This document shows, piece by piece, positions 42,943-55,709 of a stretch of 64,000 nucleotides of DNA. Source of the stretch: Paulownia fortunei (lineage: Eukaryota; Streptophyta; Magnoliopsida; Lamiales; Paulowniaceae); assembly GCA_019321725.1 (NCBI GenBank), contig CM033124.1, positions 2,666,001 to 2,730,000 of the forward strand, given 5' to 3'. The notes under the pieces are model-generated. The model had not been told where the DNA came from. It was given only the letters and a program-made list of their open reading frames with translations, and did no database searches. Position 1 is the stretch's first letter, and each line of letters opens with the position of its first letter. Position numbers and translations under genes: made by a program.

Positions 42943-43847
42943 CCAATGCGGATAGGATTTTCTGTTGTGAAATTGTATTATATTCTCTATTATATTACAT
43001 AGATTGAGGCCACATGTAAATTTGATGAAAAGGACTAATGGATAAAAAAAGAAAGTATCAGATTCGTAGCCCATGATATTTGATCCCTTATGCTTATGCA
43101 GTCAATTTGTAGAGCTTCTTCTCTCTAGAGGCTCGTTAAGATGATAAAAATTTAATTTCATACTCATTAACCCTAAAGTTTCATATCGAGCTTTGAAGAG
43201 TCTTCACTAATTTATATAAATTGTTAACTACCCCACTAATTTTACATATAATCAAACTTCACAGAGTAAAAAATCATATTTTTTAGTTAAATATTAATCG
43301 TATACAATGATACATTTCTAGATGTGATCTGATGCGACTAAAAATTGACATCAAATAAATTTATCTTTTTTGAATGATTTATACTACAAATCCGTGGTTT
43401 CACGAATTTGATTCCATTAATTTATAATTTATCATATAATCTGTAAAATATCAAGTTAAGAGGGACGTTGAGTTTTCTCAACATACTCCCTCCAACGCTC
43501 AATTCAAAAATTGAGTGTATGAAAAATAATTATCAATATCAAGATCAATCAATACCAAATCACTCAAGTATTGTATCATTTAATACAGACATGAACAAAA
43601 TGTAAAATCATACCTCCCTCACTCCATGAAAGGGAAGACATATTTATATAAAGAGAGAAGCCCAAAACATATATATTCAACTCACTGGGATTTTGACCAA
43701 ATTAGATAGTCCCCCTTCCTCTTGTAGTCACTTCATGAACTGTATGTAGAGTTATTTTTCTCATGGCTGAAATGTGACCTATTTCAACAGAGATTCTTAA
43801 CATCAGAGCATTAATTAGTAATCAATAAACTCATATTAAACTTTTCT
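42943..43847. other. 3' flank and intergenic DNA
   Basis: Probable 3' UTR, then AT-rich sequence. CTCCCTCCAACGCTCAATTC near 43486 and the repeat arrays beyond suggest entry into transposon-derived DNA. No gene recognised. Confidence 0.4.
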
Positions 43848-44322
43848 ATCAGAGACTTTCACCCGTCAAATCATTTTGGAGATCGGCGGACCGAGCTTTT
43901 CTATCAAAGACTTTCGTCCGTTAAAGTGTTTGATGGGTGTAGCTTTTCTATAAAAGACTTTCGCCCATCAAAATATTTCGGAGGTCAGTGGACCGAGACA
44001 CTTCTATTATAGGCTTTTGCCCATCAAATTTCAGGACGTCAGCGAAACGAGCACTTCTATAAGAGGCTTTCGCCTGCCAAATTTTTGGAGGTTGGTAGAC
44101 TGAGCAGTCCTATCAGATGTTTTTGCCCATCAAATCAGAGGCTTTTACCCATTCAAGTTTTGGAGGTTAGTGGATGGAGCACTCATATTAAATGTTGTTG
44201 CCCGTTAAATCAGAGGTTTTTGCTTATCTAAGTTTTAGAGGTCGGTGAACCAAATACTTCTATTTCACTAGTCAAATTAGAAGCTTTCGCCCGTCCAAGT
44301 TTCAGAGGTCGACGGACCGAGT
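43848..44322. repeat. Degenerate minisatellite array 1 (about 50-75 bp units)
   Basis: About eight imperfect units of the form CTTCTATCAGAGGCTTTCGCC...CATCAAATTTT...GGAGGTCGGYGGACCGAGC. Landmarks such as GACCGAG recur near 43889, 43991 and 44314, with variants between. Internal duplications (CCCATCAAATCAGAGGCTTT) make unit length uneven. No ORF is seen. Origin is unknown, perhaps the interior of a decayed LTR element. Confidence 0.8.
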
Positions 44323-44995
44323 TCTCTTATAAGTTCTTCAAGAAATCCAATCCATAATCAATAGTCTCATAAATAATCTCCATTCATAAGAAATCCAACT
44401 CATAATCAATTGACTCATAGATAACCTTTACTCATGATAAATCCAACTCATAATCAATGAACTCATAAATAATCTCTATTCAGAAGAAATCCAACCCATA
44501 ATCAATGGACTTATAGATAATCTCTATTTATGATATATCCAACCCAAAATTAATGGGCTCACAGATAATCTCTACTCATAAGAAATCCAATCTAAAATTA
44601 ATGGGCTCATAAATAATATCCGTTCATAAGAAATCCATTCCATAATCAATAGGCTAATAAATAATCTCCTTTCATAAGAAATTCATTTCATAATCAACGT
44701 ACTCATACATAATTTCTATTCATAATCAAAGAGTTTTTCAAGAAATCCAACTTGTAATAAATAAGCTGATAAATAGTGTCTGCTCATAGTCAATAAACTC
44801 TTTAAAAAATTTAACTCACAATCATTGAACTCATAAATAGTCTCTATTTATACTTATGAATTCGTCAAAAAATTCAACTCATAATCATTGAACTCATAAA
44901 TAGTCTATTCTCATATGAAATCCTATCCATGATCCGTGAACTTATATATATTTTGCACTCATAACCAAGCACTTTTCAAGAAATTTTGCCTACAA
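44323..44995. repeat. Degenerate minisatellite array 2 (about 50-60 bp units)
   Basis: About ten imperfect copies of AAGAAATCCAACTCATAATC, AAT-A-CTCATAAATAATCTC and ATTCATAAG. It follows array 1 directly, but its unit is unrelated in sequence. Copies decay toward the right end. Two different minisatellites back to back suggest a larger repeat-rich element. Confidence 0.8.
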
Positions 44996-45980
44996 TCGAT
45001 AGCACCAAGAATAATTTAAGCTCAAGAAAAAAGGTGCTTTCATTCCTGTAATCTTCAAAAGTAGAAATAATTGAGAATTATAATTAGACTCAATCTAGCA
45101 TAACTGAATGAGGATTCTTCAAGGACCCAAATAGATTGAACAATGGTCGCAAAACTTTCTATCAGAATATCACATCAACGAAATTTTATGATATCTTGAT
45201 ATTTCTCGGCCAAAACATCTCCATATGGGGAGAGGATCACAAATTTATCATAAGATAAAAGAATCTCAAAATAATCAGCATTTTAAGATAAAAGAATAAA
45301 AAAATAAATGAACCTGAACGTCACCGAGAATAAGGCCCATGATCTACTCGGTTTTCAGGCATCGGCGAGGAGCTCACCAACAGGAATTGGAACCAATATT
45401 AGGTAATGGAGATGGAACAGATTTTTTCTGTACAATAATTGAAACTCTATGATAGAGACTAATTGCAATTAATTACTATCGTTATGAATGAAAATAATCC
45501 ACCCAGTCAATGTTGAGACCATCAAATAAAATAATTGCTATCATGATGTCTATATTAAGATCATCAAATAATTATAATAATTATAATAATGAAAAATTGA
45601 GGAGCAACTTATTTTTCCCATTTTTTTAAAATTAATTTGAAAAAAGGTTCTTGTTAGAAATTGTTTTCCTTTTCTTTCTTTCATAGGTCAAGCTCTCACG
45701 TTGTAAAGATTCCTTCCAAGTCCTAACCTCCAAGTCAAACCTTTGTTTTACTCCAGTTCTGTATTTCTCGCTGCAAAACTCTCCTTCTTGCTGGTGCCTT
45801 ACTATTTCTGATCTGCCCTCCACAGGTAAAGCTTCTCCTATCTCTCGTTTCATTGCTCGTGCTTCTTTAACCATCATAATTTTGTTCATTTATTGCTAGT
45901 TGGGTTCTTGCGAATAGTTAGATCTCATTAGGCTAGACCCATTTCCAAGTCTTGGGGTTAGAGGAAGCCAATAAGGTTGG
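44996..45980. other. Intergenic DNA with an exon-like segment
   Basis: Positions about 45650-45827 are CT-rich and less AT-rich, ending CTCCACAG|GTAAAGC like the end of a 5' UTR exon. No coding gene is recognised on either strand. The minus-strand frame at 45632-45889 (85 codons, Arg/Glu-rich) has no recognisable homology. Confidence 0.35.
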
Positions 45981-46175
45981 AAGGTGTTTTCTTGAACTAT
46001 ATTCATAAAATTTTGGTTGTGGGATTTGATGGGCAAAGTCATTGCTTGGTGTTTTCTTGAATTATATTCAACAAATCTTGGTTATGGGATTTGATGAGAA
46101 GGTCATTGCTTGGCGTTTTCTTGAATTATTCAAAACCTTGGTTGTGTGATTTGATGAGCAAAGTCATTGCTTGGT
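45981..46175. repeat. Three-copy tandem repeat of about 65 bp
   Basis: GTGTTTTCTTGAACTATATT, ATTTTGGTTGTGGGATTTGA and GGGCAAAGTCATTGCTTG recur three times head to tail, with small deletions in the second and third copies. Open frames here are by-products of the repeat. Confidence 0.8.
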
Positions 46176-46699
46176 TGAGGGTAATGATTATTTTGGTCTT
46201 GTTTTGTAATGGGATGCGTTATTATTACTTTCTCCTAAAAATTAAATTGAAAAGGGAGTTAAGCGGGGCCGCTATAAATGGTCAAATCATTATTTCGTGT
46301 TGGGAACACAACTGACTTGAGAATTTGTAAGTGTATTTGTTTGAGTAAGAAGGAACCAGGCAAGATTTTGTGGTATGTAATGAGGGAAGAGCAGATGCGG
46401 AAGGCTAACCGAGATTGCCTTTTCAGTTCGGTATGAGAAATCCTGCTACTCATTGTCCCTCGAGTGTGTATTGTTGCTTTTTATAGTCATGTTCATAATT
46501 GTGGAATACCTGCATGAAAGAGTAGTGCGCTGAGATGCTTACTTAATTCTTGTTTAATTAATTTGATTGGAGAGGAATCAGCAGTTTGTTTTTCGACTTG
46601 TTTTGCTCGGATCTAATGATAAAATTAAGTGGTTCTCATGATTATATGTCCTCTAAGGAAAAGTAGGTGCTAGCAACATATGTATTCGTCTTGGTTGAA

Positions 46700-47210
46700 G
46701 GGGAGCAAGATAAATTTGAAATTGTCCAATAATGTGCGTGGAGACTATACAGTAGTATTTGATTTGTTCATGATTAGAGTAGTTTTTCGATAATTGGTTA
46801 ATCATGACTCACATATTTTATAGTAGATCAATATAATTTATTCGTGATATCTTTTTCTAGTGTATATGCTGTGTGTATGTTGGTCAAACTCTATATGCAG
46901 TAATACAATCTTGTTCTACTGTGTGAGTAGAAGATGTTTATCCCCATATGAGATAGAGGGGGAGAATTATTGGTAGGTCCACCCCATGTGGGGGTGGACA
47001 CCAAAGTTGAAAAACAAAGGTTAATGGCACTTTTTGGTGCCATTGAAAAAGATGGGCATTCCGCCCCATATGGGAGTGGAAGCAAAGATCAATGGTACCA
47101 AAAGATGCCATTGAAAAATGGGCTATCTAAACTAAAGGAAAAAATAGTAAAAAAAAAAAAGGCTTAAATTTGCTTATAAATAAGCTCATTCGGAGGGAGC
47201 TAAGCAAGAT
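46700..47210. repeat. Inverted repeat 1, left arm (copia LTR-related)
   Basis: Reverse complement of about 47580-48080 with moderate divergence. Paired landmarks are TAGAAGATGTTTATCCCCATA with its mirror near 47850, GTTGAAAAACAAAG with CTTTGTTTTTCAAC (47785), and CCCCATATGGGAGTGGAA with CCACCCCATATGGGGTGGA. Its inner end (47122-47210, TAAATAAGCTCATTCGG) also matches the copia LTR remnant at 60075-60200. Confidence 0.7.
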
Positions 47211-47579
47211 GCAAAGAGTTTTTTCACAAAAAAAGTTTAAAGAGAGCAAAACTAATATAGAGAGAATTTGGCAGAGAGACACTTTCAACTTTTTTGAGTG
47301 GGAGAATTTTTCTCCAAATGAAGGAGAATATGCTATAAAAGATGGAGAGTAGTTTTCCCAAATAGAGTGAGAGAGTTTTCTCTAAATATTATGATTGTGT
47401 GTCACAAAAATAGTGGAGTTGAGTTTCTCCACATTGTGTGAGCTTTGGAGAAATTAATGGATTTTCTTTTAGGGTATTTAATAATATTGTGAGATATACC
47501 AAAAGAGAGTATTTTATATTTTTTCTATTATTATAATTAACTTAAGCTTGGGGCAAAAAGCTTAAGGTATTTTGTAATC

Positions 47580-47612
47580 TAAATGAGCCTATTTATAGGC
47601 AGAATTTGAGGC

Positions 47613-47649
<37 letters not shown>

Positions 47650-48080
47650 TCTTTCCTTTGTTTTTTTCTTTGATTTAGATATTTCCTTTTTCAATGACAC
47701 AGAAAGGTACCATTGATTTTTGTTTCCACCCCATATGGGGTGGAATGCCTATATTTTTCAATGGCACCCAAATGCGGTATTGTCTTTGTTTTTCAACTTT
47801 AGTGTCAAATTTACCAACAATTCTTCTCATCCACCTCATGTGAGAAGAAACATCTTCTACTTATATAGTATAACAAGACTCTATCACTGCATTACAGAGC
47901 TTGGCCAACATGCACACAATATACACACTGAGAAAAGATCTCGCGAACTAATCATATTGGTCTGCTATAAAATCTGTAAAGTCATGATTAATTAATTATC
48001 TAGGAGCTACTATCATCATGAGCAAACCAAATATTACTTTATAGCCTCCACACACTGTTGGGCAATTTCAAAATTCTCTT
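47580..48080. repeat. Inverted repeat 1, right arm
   Basis: Mirror of 46700-47210, separated from it by about 370 bases (47211-47580) of GAGAGAGTTTTCT-rich sequence. An (ATT)n microsatellite at about 47616-47650 interrupts the LTR-like end. GCCTATTTATAGGC at 47588 is itself a short palindrome containing a TATTTATA motif. Confidence 0.7.
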
Positions 48081-48202
48081 GCTCTTCCTCAATGAAAAAT
48101 GATGTTCCTTAGTTGACCAACCAAATTCTAGTGTGCTACTTGGTTAAGGGTTCAACTCCTTCATGCTCAACACCCTTAGTGAGTGGCATATCACTAGTGT
48201 TG

Positions 48203-49853
48203 TGTTACAACTTTAAGATTGCAAATTCAAGTGTAGGTTGTGTAAAGTAATAAATTTATCATAAGTTCGAGGTCGATTCACAAGAAAGTTATTTGAAGAT
48301 TTCAGAATTATATTTCTAAAAAGATAGGCTTTATGTGGTTCAAATAAAAAATAATGTATACTATAACTAAAAAAATTAAAATAATAAAAATATTGAGAAT
48401 TAGGGATTCACTCTTGAGTTTTGGATAGATGAATGATTATTTATTCTTTTTATCTCTTTTAATTACCACTATTAAAATCCATACATAATGAAGGTTCTAA
48501 TGAAAAAATATTATCAAATAACTCATTCATTAAGATAATCATGATATTATCTTACTATTTGCAAATTATATCTTAACACCAACACTTGTTTATGAAATCA
48601 AGTAATTATGCACACCTTTTTTTTTACAATAAATCAATATTTCACATTAGCGATTGCTGTAGTAGAATCAGACATCTAACTAAAAGAATCCAAGTATTTA
48701 TTGTACCATTAGTGATACATAAATTAAGAATCACCACAAAACAAGTAGGGTTTTGATCAAAAATTAAAATAATAATATAACACACTTAAATATTATCTAC
48801 ATTTATAACCATTCCTATTCATCCATCAAAATGTTCATCCTTTTTCCTCAACAAATTAAAATTTAGAAAGACATAATCAAAATTGAGAAGATTAGATATA
48901 GAAAAGAAACTAGAGAAGCCATCTTTATTATTACTAAAAAACTTTGTGCAAAGGGAAACAACACTAAAGCTTTGTTGTTCTTTCTTCCCCCTCTACTTCT
49001 CTTCATATAAGCTTAATACATGACCTATTTATAGTGCTTAGAGTATGCTAGAGGTCAGACATATAATGGAGGAATTAAAAAATCAAGTGGTATGCTATTT
49101 GTCAACAGTTGGTAAGTTGTTACACTAATTTCTCTAAATTTTCACCTATCCGATTGAATTGAATCTTCAGGCCGGATACACCCAGATTCTAATGATAGGT
49201 AAAAAATTAAAGATGTAGATCTTTCTTTGCTGATATATCTGCATGTGTCATTTATCAAATTTGGCTACAGAATGAGGGAGATATAGTCGAATTACGTGAT
49301 CATATTTTAGAGCCATTATTCAACATCAGTAGCGCATATCAACATATTTATTAATTATTTTGATATATTTTCACAACATCTTATTTTTAGCAAACTTGCT
49401 TATCTGCCTCTTCTGTATAATATATCCAAATTTCAACTCAAAAGCAATTTTGGTTTAAAAGATATGATCCAATTGGTAAAATAGGTCAGAACTGGGCTTA
49501 ACTCTGATCCGAATGTTTTGGTGATCCATTTTGTATAACCACTTGTAATTCAACTTCTTTGATATTTACACATTTAGTATGAGATCTAAAATTTATATGA
49601 ACTTGTAGATAAACGACTAATTAATCCATAACCTCAAGAATTAACCCAAAATTATTTTAGAATCAAAAGTTATGTAGTTTTTCTAAAACCTGCACACACA
49701 AAAAAGATAAAACTTTTTAATCTGATTTTTATATTGATTTTTGATTTTATTCCTAAAATATAGAAATGCTTTAATTAGGAGTTCTAACGATAATTTCAAA
49801 GAGAAAATAATTATATAAATCCTAATTATTTACACACTTTAAAATGTTCATCA
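48203..49853 (-). mobile_element. Athila-like Ty3/gypsy LTR, reverse orientation
   Basis: About 1.65 kb, matching 50903-52515 in inverted orientation. Read on the minus strand it starts TGATGAACATTTTAAAG near 49853 and ends near 48203 just after CTTAAAGTTGTAACA. Shared landmarks include TAGAACTCCTAATTAAA, CTGAAGATTCAATTC/CGG-type wording, CACATAAAGCC and GATCGACCTCGAACT. The internal region that should follow on the left is not recognisable, so it looks like a solo or severed LTR. Confidence 0.7.
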
Positions 49854-50059
49854 TACCCACTAACCAACTTATTATTAGTCCCTAGTAATTACATCGTAAT
49901 GAAATGTAATACAAATAAAAAGGAACATGGCATGGTGATCAAAATTTAAAAGAAACCTGTAAAATAATCCAACAATTACAAATAATTATTTGTCAGAGAT
50001 CACATATGCTTTCGAGATTTTTTTTAAATTTCAAAAGATGTGCGTATGTGCACTAAGCT

Positions 50060-50880
50060 AACTTTTTATTCCACAGACCAAGATCCATATAACTTCAAAA
50101 TCAATCATGAAAAAGCCTTAACTCCAAATCCTCATAGGTAAGTGTTTGCCATTTAAGTTGTAAGCCTCACCCAATCAAGATATTATTACCGTCAGGTTCG
50201 GAAACAACAATCAAGTAAGAATTGTTGAGGTTGATGATCTGTGTATCCGAATCAGTGTTGGCTGCACATTTTTTTCTGAAGGATATTCATCATGTGCCTA
50301 ATTTACATCTGAATCTAATTTTTGGAGTGAAATTAGACCGTCGAGGTTATGTTAGTAGTTTTGGCAATAAAAGATAAAAGATTATAAAAGGGTCAGTGGT
50401 AGTTGCAAGAGGAGCTGTTTGTGATAATTTGTATAAGACTTATGGAAAAGTGTGTTTTGTTGGGCTTACTACAACTGAGAATGAGTTTTTGTTAAATTTG
50501 TGGCATATGAGAGTTACTCATTAGTGAAAATGAGAGGGTTTGGCAAGGAAGTCCCTCGTTCCTTTTACCAAAGGTATGCCATTTATTTCATGTAACTGTT
50601 GTTTTAACAAGTAGAATAGAGGTTTTTTTGCTTAAAAAAAATGAGATTTTTGGGTGCAATGTGTTTGCACATAGGAGTTGCGAAAGAAATTTTGATAGTA
50701 ATGTCGTTCCATGTATTTTTTGAGTTGTTAGTATTGTATAGGTCATGAGATATATTGTCTCAAAAGATACTGAGAATCAGGATATGTGTGGAGACTGCAC
50801 ATCCATGAGTTAGTGTTCTCGATCTTGTTCCATACTCTTCTTTGTTAGAGATGTATCCAATCAAAGAGGATTTTTTAAGA
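50060..50880 (+). pseudogene. Ty1/copia polyprotein fragment (pre-integrase region), + strand
   Basis: Conceptual reading of about 50190-50540 shows HHVPNLHLNLI, GVKLDRRGYVSSFGNK, GSVVVARGAVCDNLYKTYG and LLNLWHMR, the region between protease and integrase of a plant copia polyprotein, with stops and frameshifts. The same segment is present in opposite orientation at about 58465-59000. The fragment is bounded on both sides by oppositely oriented Athila-like LTRs. It is non-functional. Confidence 0.75.
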
Positions 50881-50902
50881 GATGTTTCATATGCTTGCAA
50901 CA

Positions 50903-52515
50903 TGATGAACATTTAAAAGTATACAATTAATTGAATTTATATAACTATTTTCACTTTGAAATTATCATTAGAACTCCTAATTAAAACATTTTTGTGTTTT
51001 GGGAATAAAATGGAAAATCAAATTAAAATATATTTTTTTTGTGCAGGTTTTAGAGAAACTAGCGTAACTTTTGATTCCCAAATGATTTTGGGTTAATTAT
51101 TGAGGTTATGTATTGATAAATCATTCATCTACAAGTTCATGTAAACCTTGGATCCCATATTAAATATGTAAGGTTCAAAGAAGTTGGATTACAAGTGATT
51201 GTACAAAATAGATCATCAAAAATTCAGATCAGAATTAAGTCCATTTCTGAGCTATTTTACCAATTGGGCCATATCTTTTAAGTGAAAATTGCTTTTAAGC
51301 TGAAATTTGGATATGTGATATAAATAAGTTTGCGAAAAATAAAATGGTGAGAAAATATATGAAAATGGTCAATAAACATATTACAATGCGCTATTGATGT
51401 TGAAGGATGACTTTGGAGTATGATCACATAATTTGATTATATTTTTTTCATCCTGCAGTCAAATTTGATAAATGATACATGAAAATATATTAGAAAAAAA
51501 AATTCTACAACTTTGATTTTTTGCCTATCATTAGAATCTGGCTGTATCCGGCATTAAAATTCAATTTAATCGGATAAGAGAAAATTTAGAGGATTTGGTG
51601 TAACAACTTATCAATTCTTGAAAACTAGCATACCACTTGATTTTTTTATTTCTCCATTATATATCTGGCCTCTAACATACTCTAAGTATTATAAATAGGT
51701 CATGTATTAAACTTGTACAAAGAGAAGTAGACGGGAAGAAATAACAACAAAGCTTTAGTGTTGTTTCATTTTGTACAAAATTTTCTAGTAGTAATAAAAA
51801 TGTATTCCCTAGTTTCTTTCTATATCTAGTCTTCTCAATTTCATTATGTTTTTCTAAATTGCAATTTGTTGAGGAGAAAATGTGAACCTCTTGATTAAGG
51901 AAGAGGAACGGTTATAAATATAAACAATATTTTAGTGTGTTGTATTTTTGTTTTAATTTTTGATCAAAACCCTACTTGTTTTGTAACGATTTTTTATTTA
52001 TGTATCACTAATGACACAACAAATATTTGAGTTCATTAGCTAGATGTCTGGTTTTACTATACCGACCGCTAACATAAAATCTTGATTTGTTGTAAATAAA
52101 GGTATGCATAAATACTTAATCCCGTAAACAAGTGTTGGTGTTAAGAAATAATTTATAAATAGTAAAATAATATCATGATTACTTTAATGTATGAGTTATT
52201 TGATAACATCTTTTCATTGGAACCTTTATTATGTATGGATTCTTACAGTAGCAATTAAAAGAGGTAAAAAGAATAAATAATCATTTATCTATCAAAAATT
52301 CAAGGCCGGATTCCTAATCATCAATACTTTTATTACTTTGATTTTTTTTAGTTGTAATATACATTATTTTTTTATATTTTAAACCACATAAAGCCCATCT
52401 TCTTAAAAATATAATCCTGAAATTTTCAAATAACTTTCCTGTGGATCGACCTCGAACTCACGAGAAATTTAATATTTGACACAACCTATACTTGGGTTTG
52501 CAACCTTAAAGTTAC
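50903..52515 (+). mobile_element. Athila-like Ty3/gypsy LTR, forward orientation
   Basis: About 1.6 kb, starting TGATGAACATTT and ending near ACCTTAAAGTTACAGCA. It is followed at once by GTGTCGTTGTCGAGGAAGAC, a decayed form of the GGCGCCGTTGCCGGGGA motif found after the 5' LTR of Athila-type elements. The gag-like body follows at about 52570, so this is the 5' LTR of the + strand gypsy copy. It is the mirror partner of 48203-49853. Confidence 0.75.
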
Positions 52516-52559
52516 AGCAAGTTTTTAGTGTCGTTGTCGAGGAAGACAATGTAAGTTTT

Positions 52560-55500
52560 TAGGTTTGTAAATATTATGTGTTTATTTTTTTTTATGATTA
52601 TATAATCATATGGTATCGTAGTTATAATTCTCGCCCTTTAATTAGAAATAATTTTGAAAATTTGTTTGAGTCACCTCTACACACATCTATCATGGTTGAA
52701 AACGAAAGTGTTCAAGATGAAAATGAGAATCAACGGGTGCATACCATGCTTTATTACTTGCAATCGCCTCAAAATTCTTCTCCTTTTTATTTTATTTTTC
52801 CTCAAAATTCAAATAACTTTCGATTTAAGCCAAATATGATCCATTTACTTGCATCTGAAAGAATTTGATGAAATATGTGTCACTTTTGATAATCAAATTT
52901 GTACAAATAAAATTATTAAACTCAAATTATTTCTTTTTTCTTTAAAAGATAAAGCAAAAACTTTGCTTAATTATTTAAAATCTAGGTCAATTGGCACTTT
53001 GTAGGAAATGCAAGCTAAATTTTTTAAAAAGTTTTCTCCAACTTATAAAACTAATGCTTTGAAAAGATAAATTCAAAACCTATCTCAAAATTCTAATGAA
53101 GTTTTTTTTTTTAATATTGGAAAAGATTTAAGGATTTGATGAATTCATGCACATATCATAGTTTTGAAAAATGATGCTTAATTAGTTTCTTTTATAAAGA
53201 TTTAACTCCTAAAATAAAATAATTTGTTGAAGTAATGTGTAATGGTGAGTTTTTTGATAAAAAACCTGATGAAACCTTAAAATATTTAGACCATAATAAA
53301 GAAAAATATTACCTTAGTTAAGAAAATGATTTAAGGATTGCTAGTTTAACAAGAAAAGTTGATGCCATGAAACTTAAAAAAGTAAAATAAATCAAATATA
53401 TGCATGAGAAAGAAGTTTGTAGCAATTGTGAATTTATGGACACTCAACCAATGAATGTCCAAACATTTTAGTACAAGCAAGTTTCATGAACACATTCAAA
53501 AAGCTTTTTCATTCTCTGTATTCAGAAACTTACAATTCATAATGGAGAAATTATCCTAATTTTAGTTGGTGAGATGATAACCGTGCCCAACCGCTATATT
53601 CACAATAGCCGCTAAACTTTTCTTTTTATCCAACTCCACATACAAAATCCCTTGAGAAGATTTTACAAGTATTTATATATGAACAAACAAACATCAACAA
53701 TCAAACTTCACAAGCTATCAATAAAATAAAAAACACAATTTCAACACTAATGCCTCTTTGTGCATTCAGGAAAAAAGTAAGTTTTTTGCTCAACCTTAAT
53801 TTAATCCTTCCACTTAGTGTCATATTTTTTTTTAGGTAAAATTCAGTCAATGAGGCTAATTTGGTCACAACTCTTCGAAGTAGAAAAGTTGTTAATAAGA
53901 CTATTCATCCCAAGGAGAAAGTTTTCAATCCACCTTCAAGAATAAAGAATGAAAATAGTGTTGACAATGAATGTAAGTTTAATAAAGGTAAGTATAAAAA
54001 TAATGAAAAAAAATATTAACCTCCAGCACCCTTTCCTCAAAAATTACAACCAACTCAGAAATTGAAATCAAATTCTAAAATCTTTGAACTTTTTCAGTAA
54101 GTCAAGATTAATATTCAATTGTTAGATGGAATCAAACAAGTTCCTTCTTATACCAAATTTTTGAAAGATTTGTGTACAATAAAAAAAAATCATGTACAAA
54201 AGAAAATATTTTTAGCTGAAAGTGTTAGTTCAATTATCCAATAATTCACTCGACCTAAGTACAAAGATACAAGTTGTCCAACTATTTCATGTACCATAGG
54301 AAAAACTAGAATATAACATATTTTGCTTGATCTTAGTGCTAATATAAGTCTTCTACCTTCTTAGTTTATAAACAGTTAAGTTTGGAAAAACTTAAAATAA
54401 CTTCTATTGTACTCTAAATAGCTGATCGTTCGATTAAAATTTCAAAAGGAATAGTAGAAGTTGTGTAGGTATAAATTGATAAGTTTTACTTTCTAATTGA
54501 TTTCATTATTTTGTACAGAGGGTCTGTTCCACATACACATACACAAATTCATATCATTTTAGATCGTAATTTTCTTATAACTTCAAATGCTTTGATTAAT
54601 TATAGGAATGATATTTTGATGTTATCTTTTAGAAATATGAATTTAGAACTAAATGTATTTAATGTTTGTAAGTAACCTGCAGAAGATGTTGAAGTACATA
54701 AAGTGGATTCAATCGTGGAACTTGTTCATGAATATTTTATTATCACTTTGAAAATGAAAGTATTTGTAAAAAGATACTCTAATATTCTCTCTGAATTTTC
54801 ACAAGTACAAAAAAAATTATTTTTGAAAATCAAAGTTTGAAGAACTTTCATCATCAACAGTACAATCTGTTCCATAAATTATTAAAACTTCCGTGATTGA
54901 TTTGAAACATTTGTCATGGATTTGAAATACTCTTTTTTAGATGAGAATAAAACTTTTTTAGTAATAATTTCGTCCAAACTTGATGCAACCCAAAAAGGTA
55001 AGTTGATTGAAACTTTGAAAATGCATAAGAATATTTTAGGATGGACCATTGCTGACATTAAAAATATTAGTCCTTTAATTTGCACACATAACATCTATCT
55101 AGAAAAAAATGTTAAACCATTTACAGAGATTCAACAAATGCTAAATCTTAATATGAAAGAAGTAGTGAGAAATGAAGTCATTAAACTCTTAGATAATGGA
55201 ATCATTTATCCTATTTCTGATATTAAATGGGTAAGCTCTACTCAAATTCTACTAAAAAATTTAGAGTTACTGTAGTCAAGAATAAAATAATGAATTAATT
55301 CCAACTAAGATTGGTACTGGTTGGCGAATGTGCATTGACTATAGGAAACTTAACTCAATTACTAGAAAATATTATTTTTCACTATTCTTCATGGATTAAA
55401 TCCTAAAAAGAGTTGTGGGACATGAATTTTACTACTTCTTAGATGGATATTTTGGGTGTAATTAAATTGTAATTGCACTTGAAGATCAAAAGAAAATAAC

Positions 55501-55670
55501 TTTTATATGCCCTTTTGGTACTTTTGCATATCGAATGATGTCTTTTGGATTATGTAATGCACCAACTATATTTCAATGATGCATGTTTAGTATTTTTTGT
55601 GACATGGTTGAACATTTTCTTGAAGTTTTTATGGATGATTTTTTTATTTTTGGTAATTCATTGAAGATTG
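52560..55670 (+). pseudogene. Decayed Athila-like gag-protease-RT body, + strand (arm 1)
   Basis: Order gag, protease, reverse transcriptase as in Ty3/gypsy. The gag-like part begins near 52690 (Met-Val-Glu-Asn). A degenerate CCHC knuckle lies near 53420-53465, the protease active site (LDLSANISLLP) near 54328-54360, and the RT from 54916 with GWTIADIKNISP, GIIYPISD and WRMCIDYRKLNS. A FGLCNAPTIFQ motif followed by an in-frame TGA (55578) and the catalytic FMDDF box at 55628-55642 end it. Stops and frameshifts occur throughout and nothing after RT is present. It is mirrored by 55710-58475 at roughly 90% identity over the RT part compared by eye. Confidence 0.85.
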
Positions 55671-55709
55671 CTTGTCTAATTTAGAAAAAGGTTTTGATAT
55701 CAACTGTGA

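Noticed and set aside
42874..43074. Minus-strand ORF over the end of the phosphorylase-like gene
   Set aside because: Antisense shadow of exon 5 and the 3' flank with no family resemblance.
45632..45889. 85-codon Arg/Glu-rich minus-strand ORF
   Set aside because: No recognisable motifs; it is the antisense of a CT-rich exon-like stretch, whose complement naturally reads as Arg/Glu/Lys codons.
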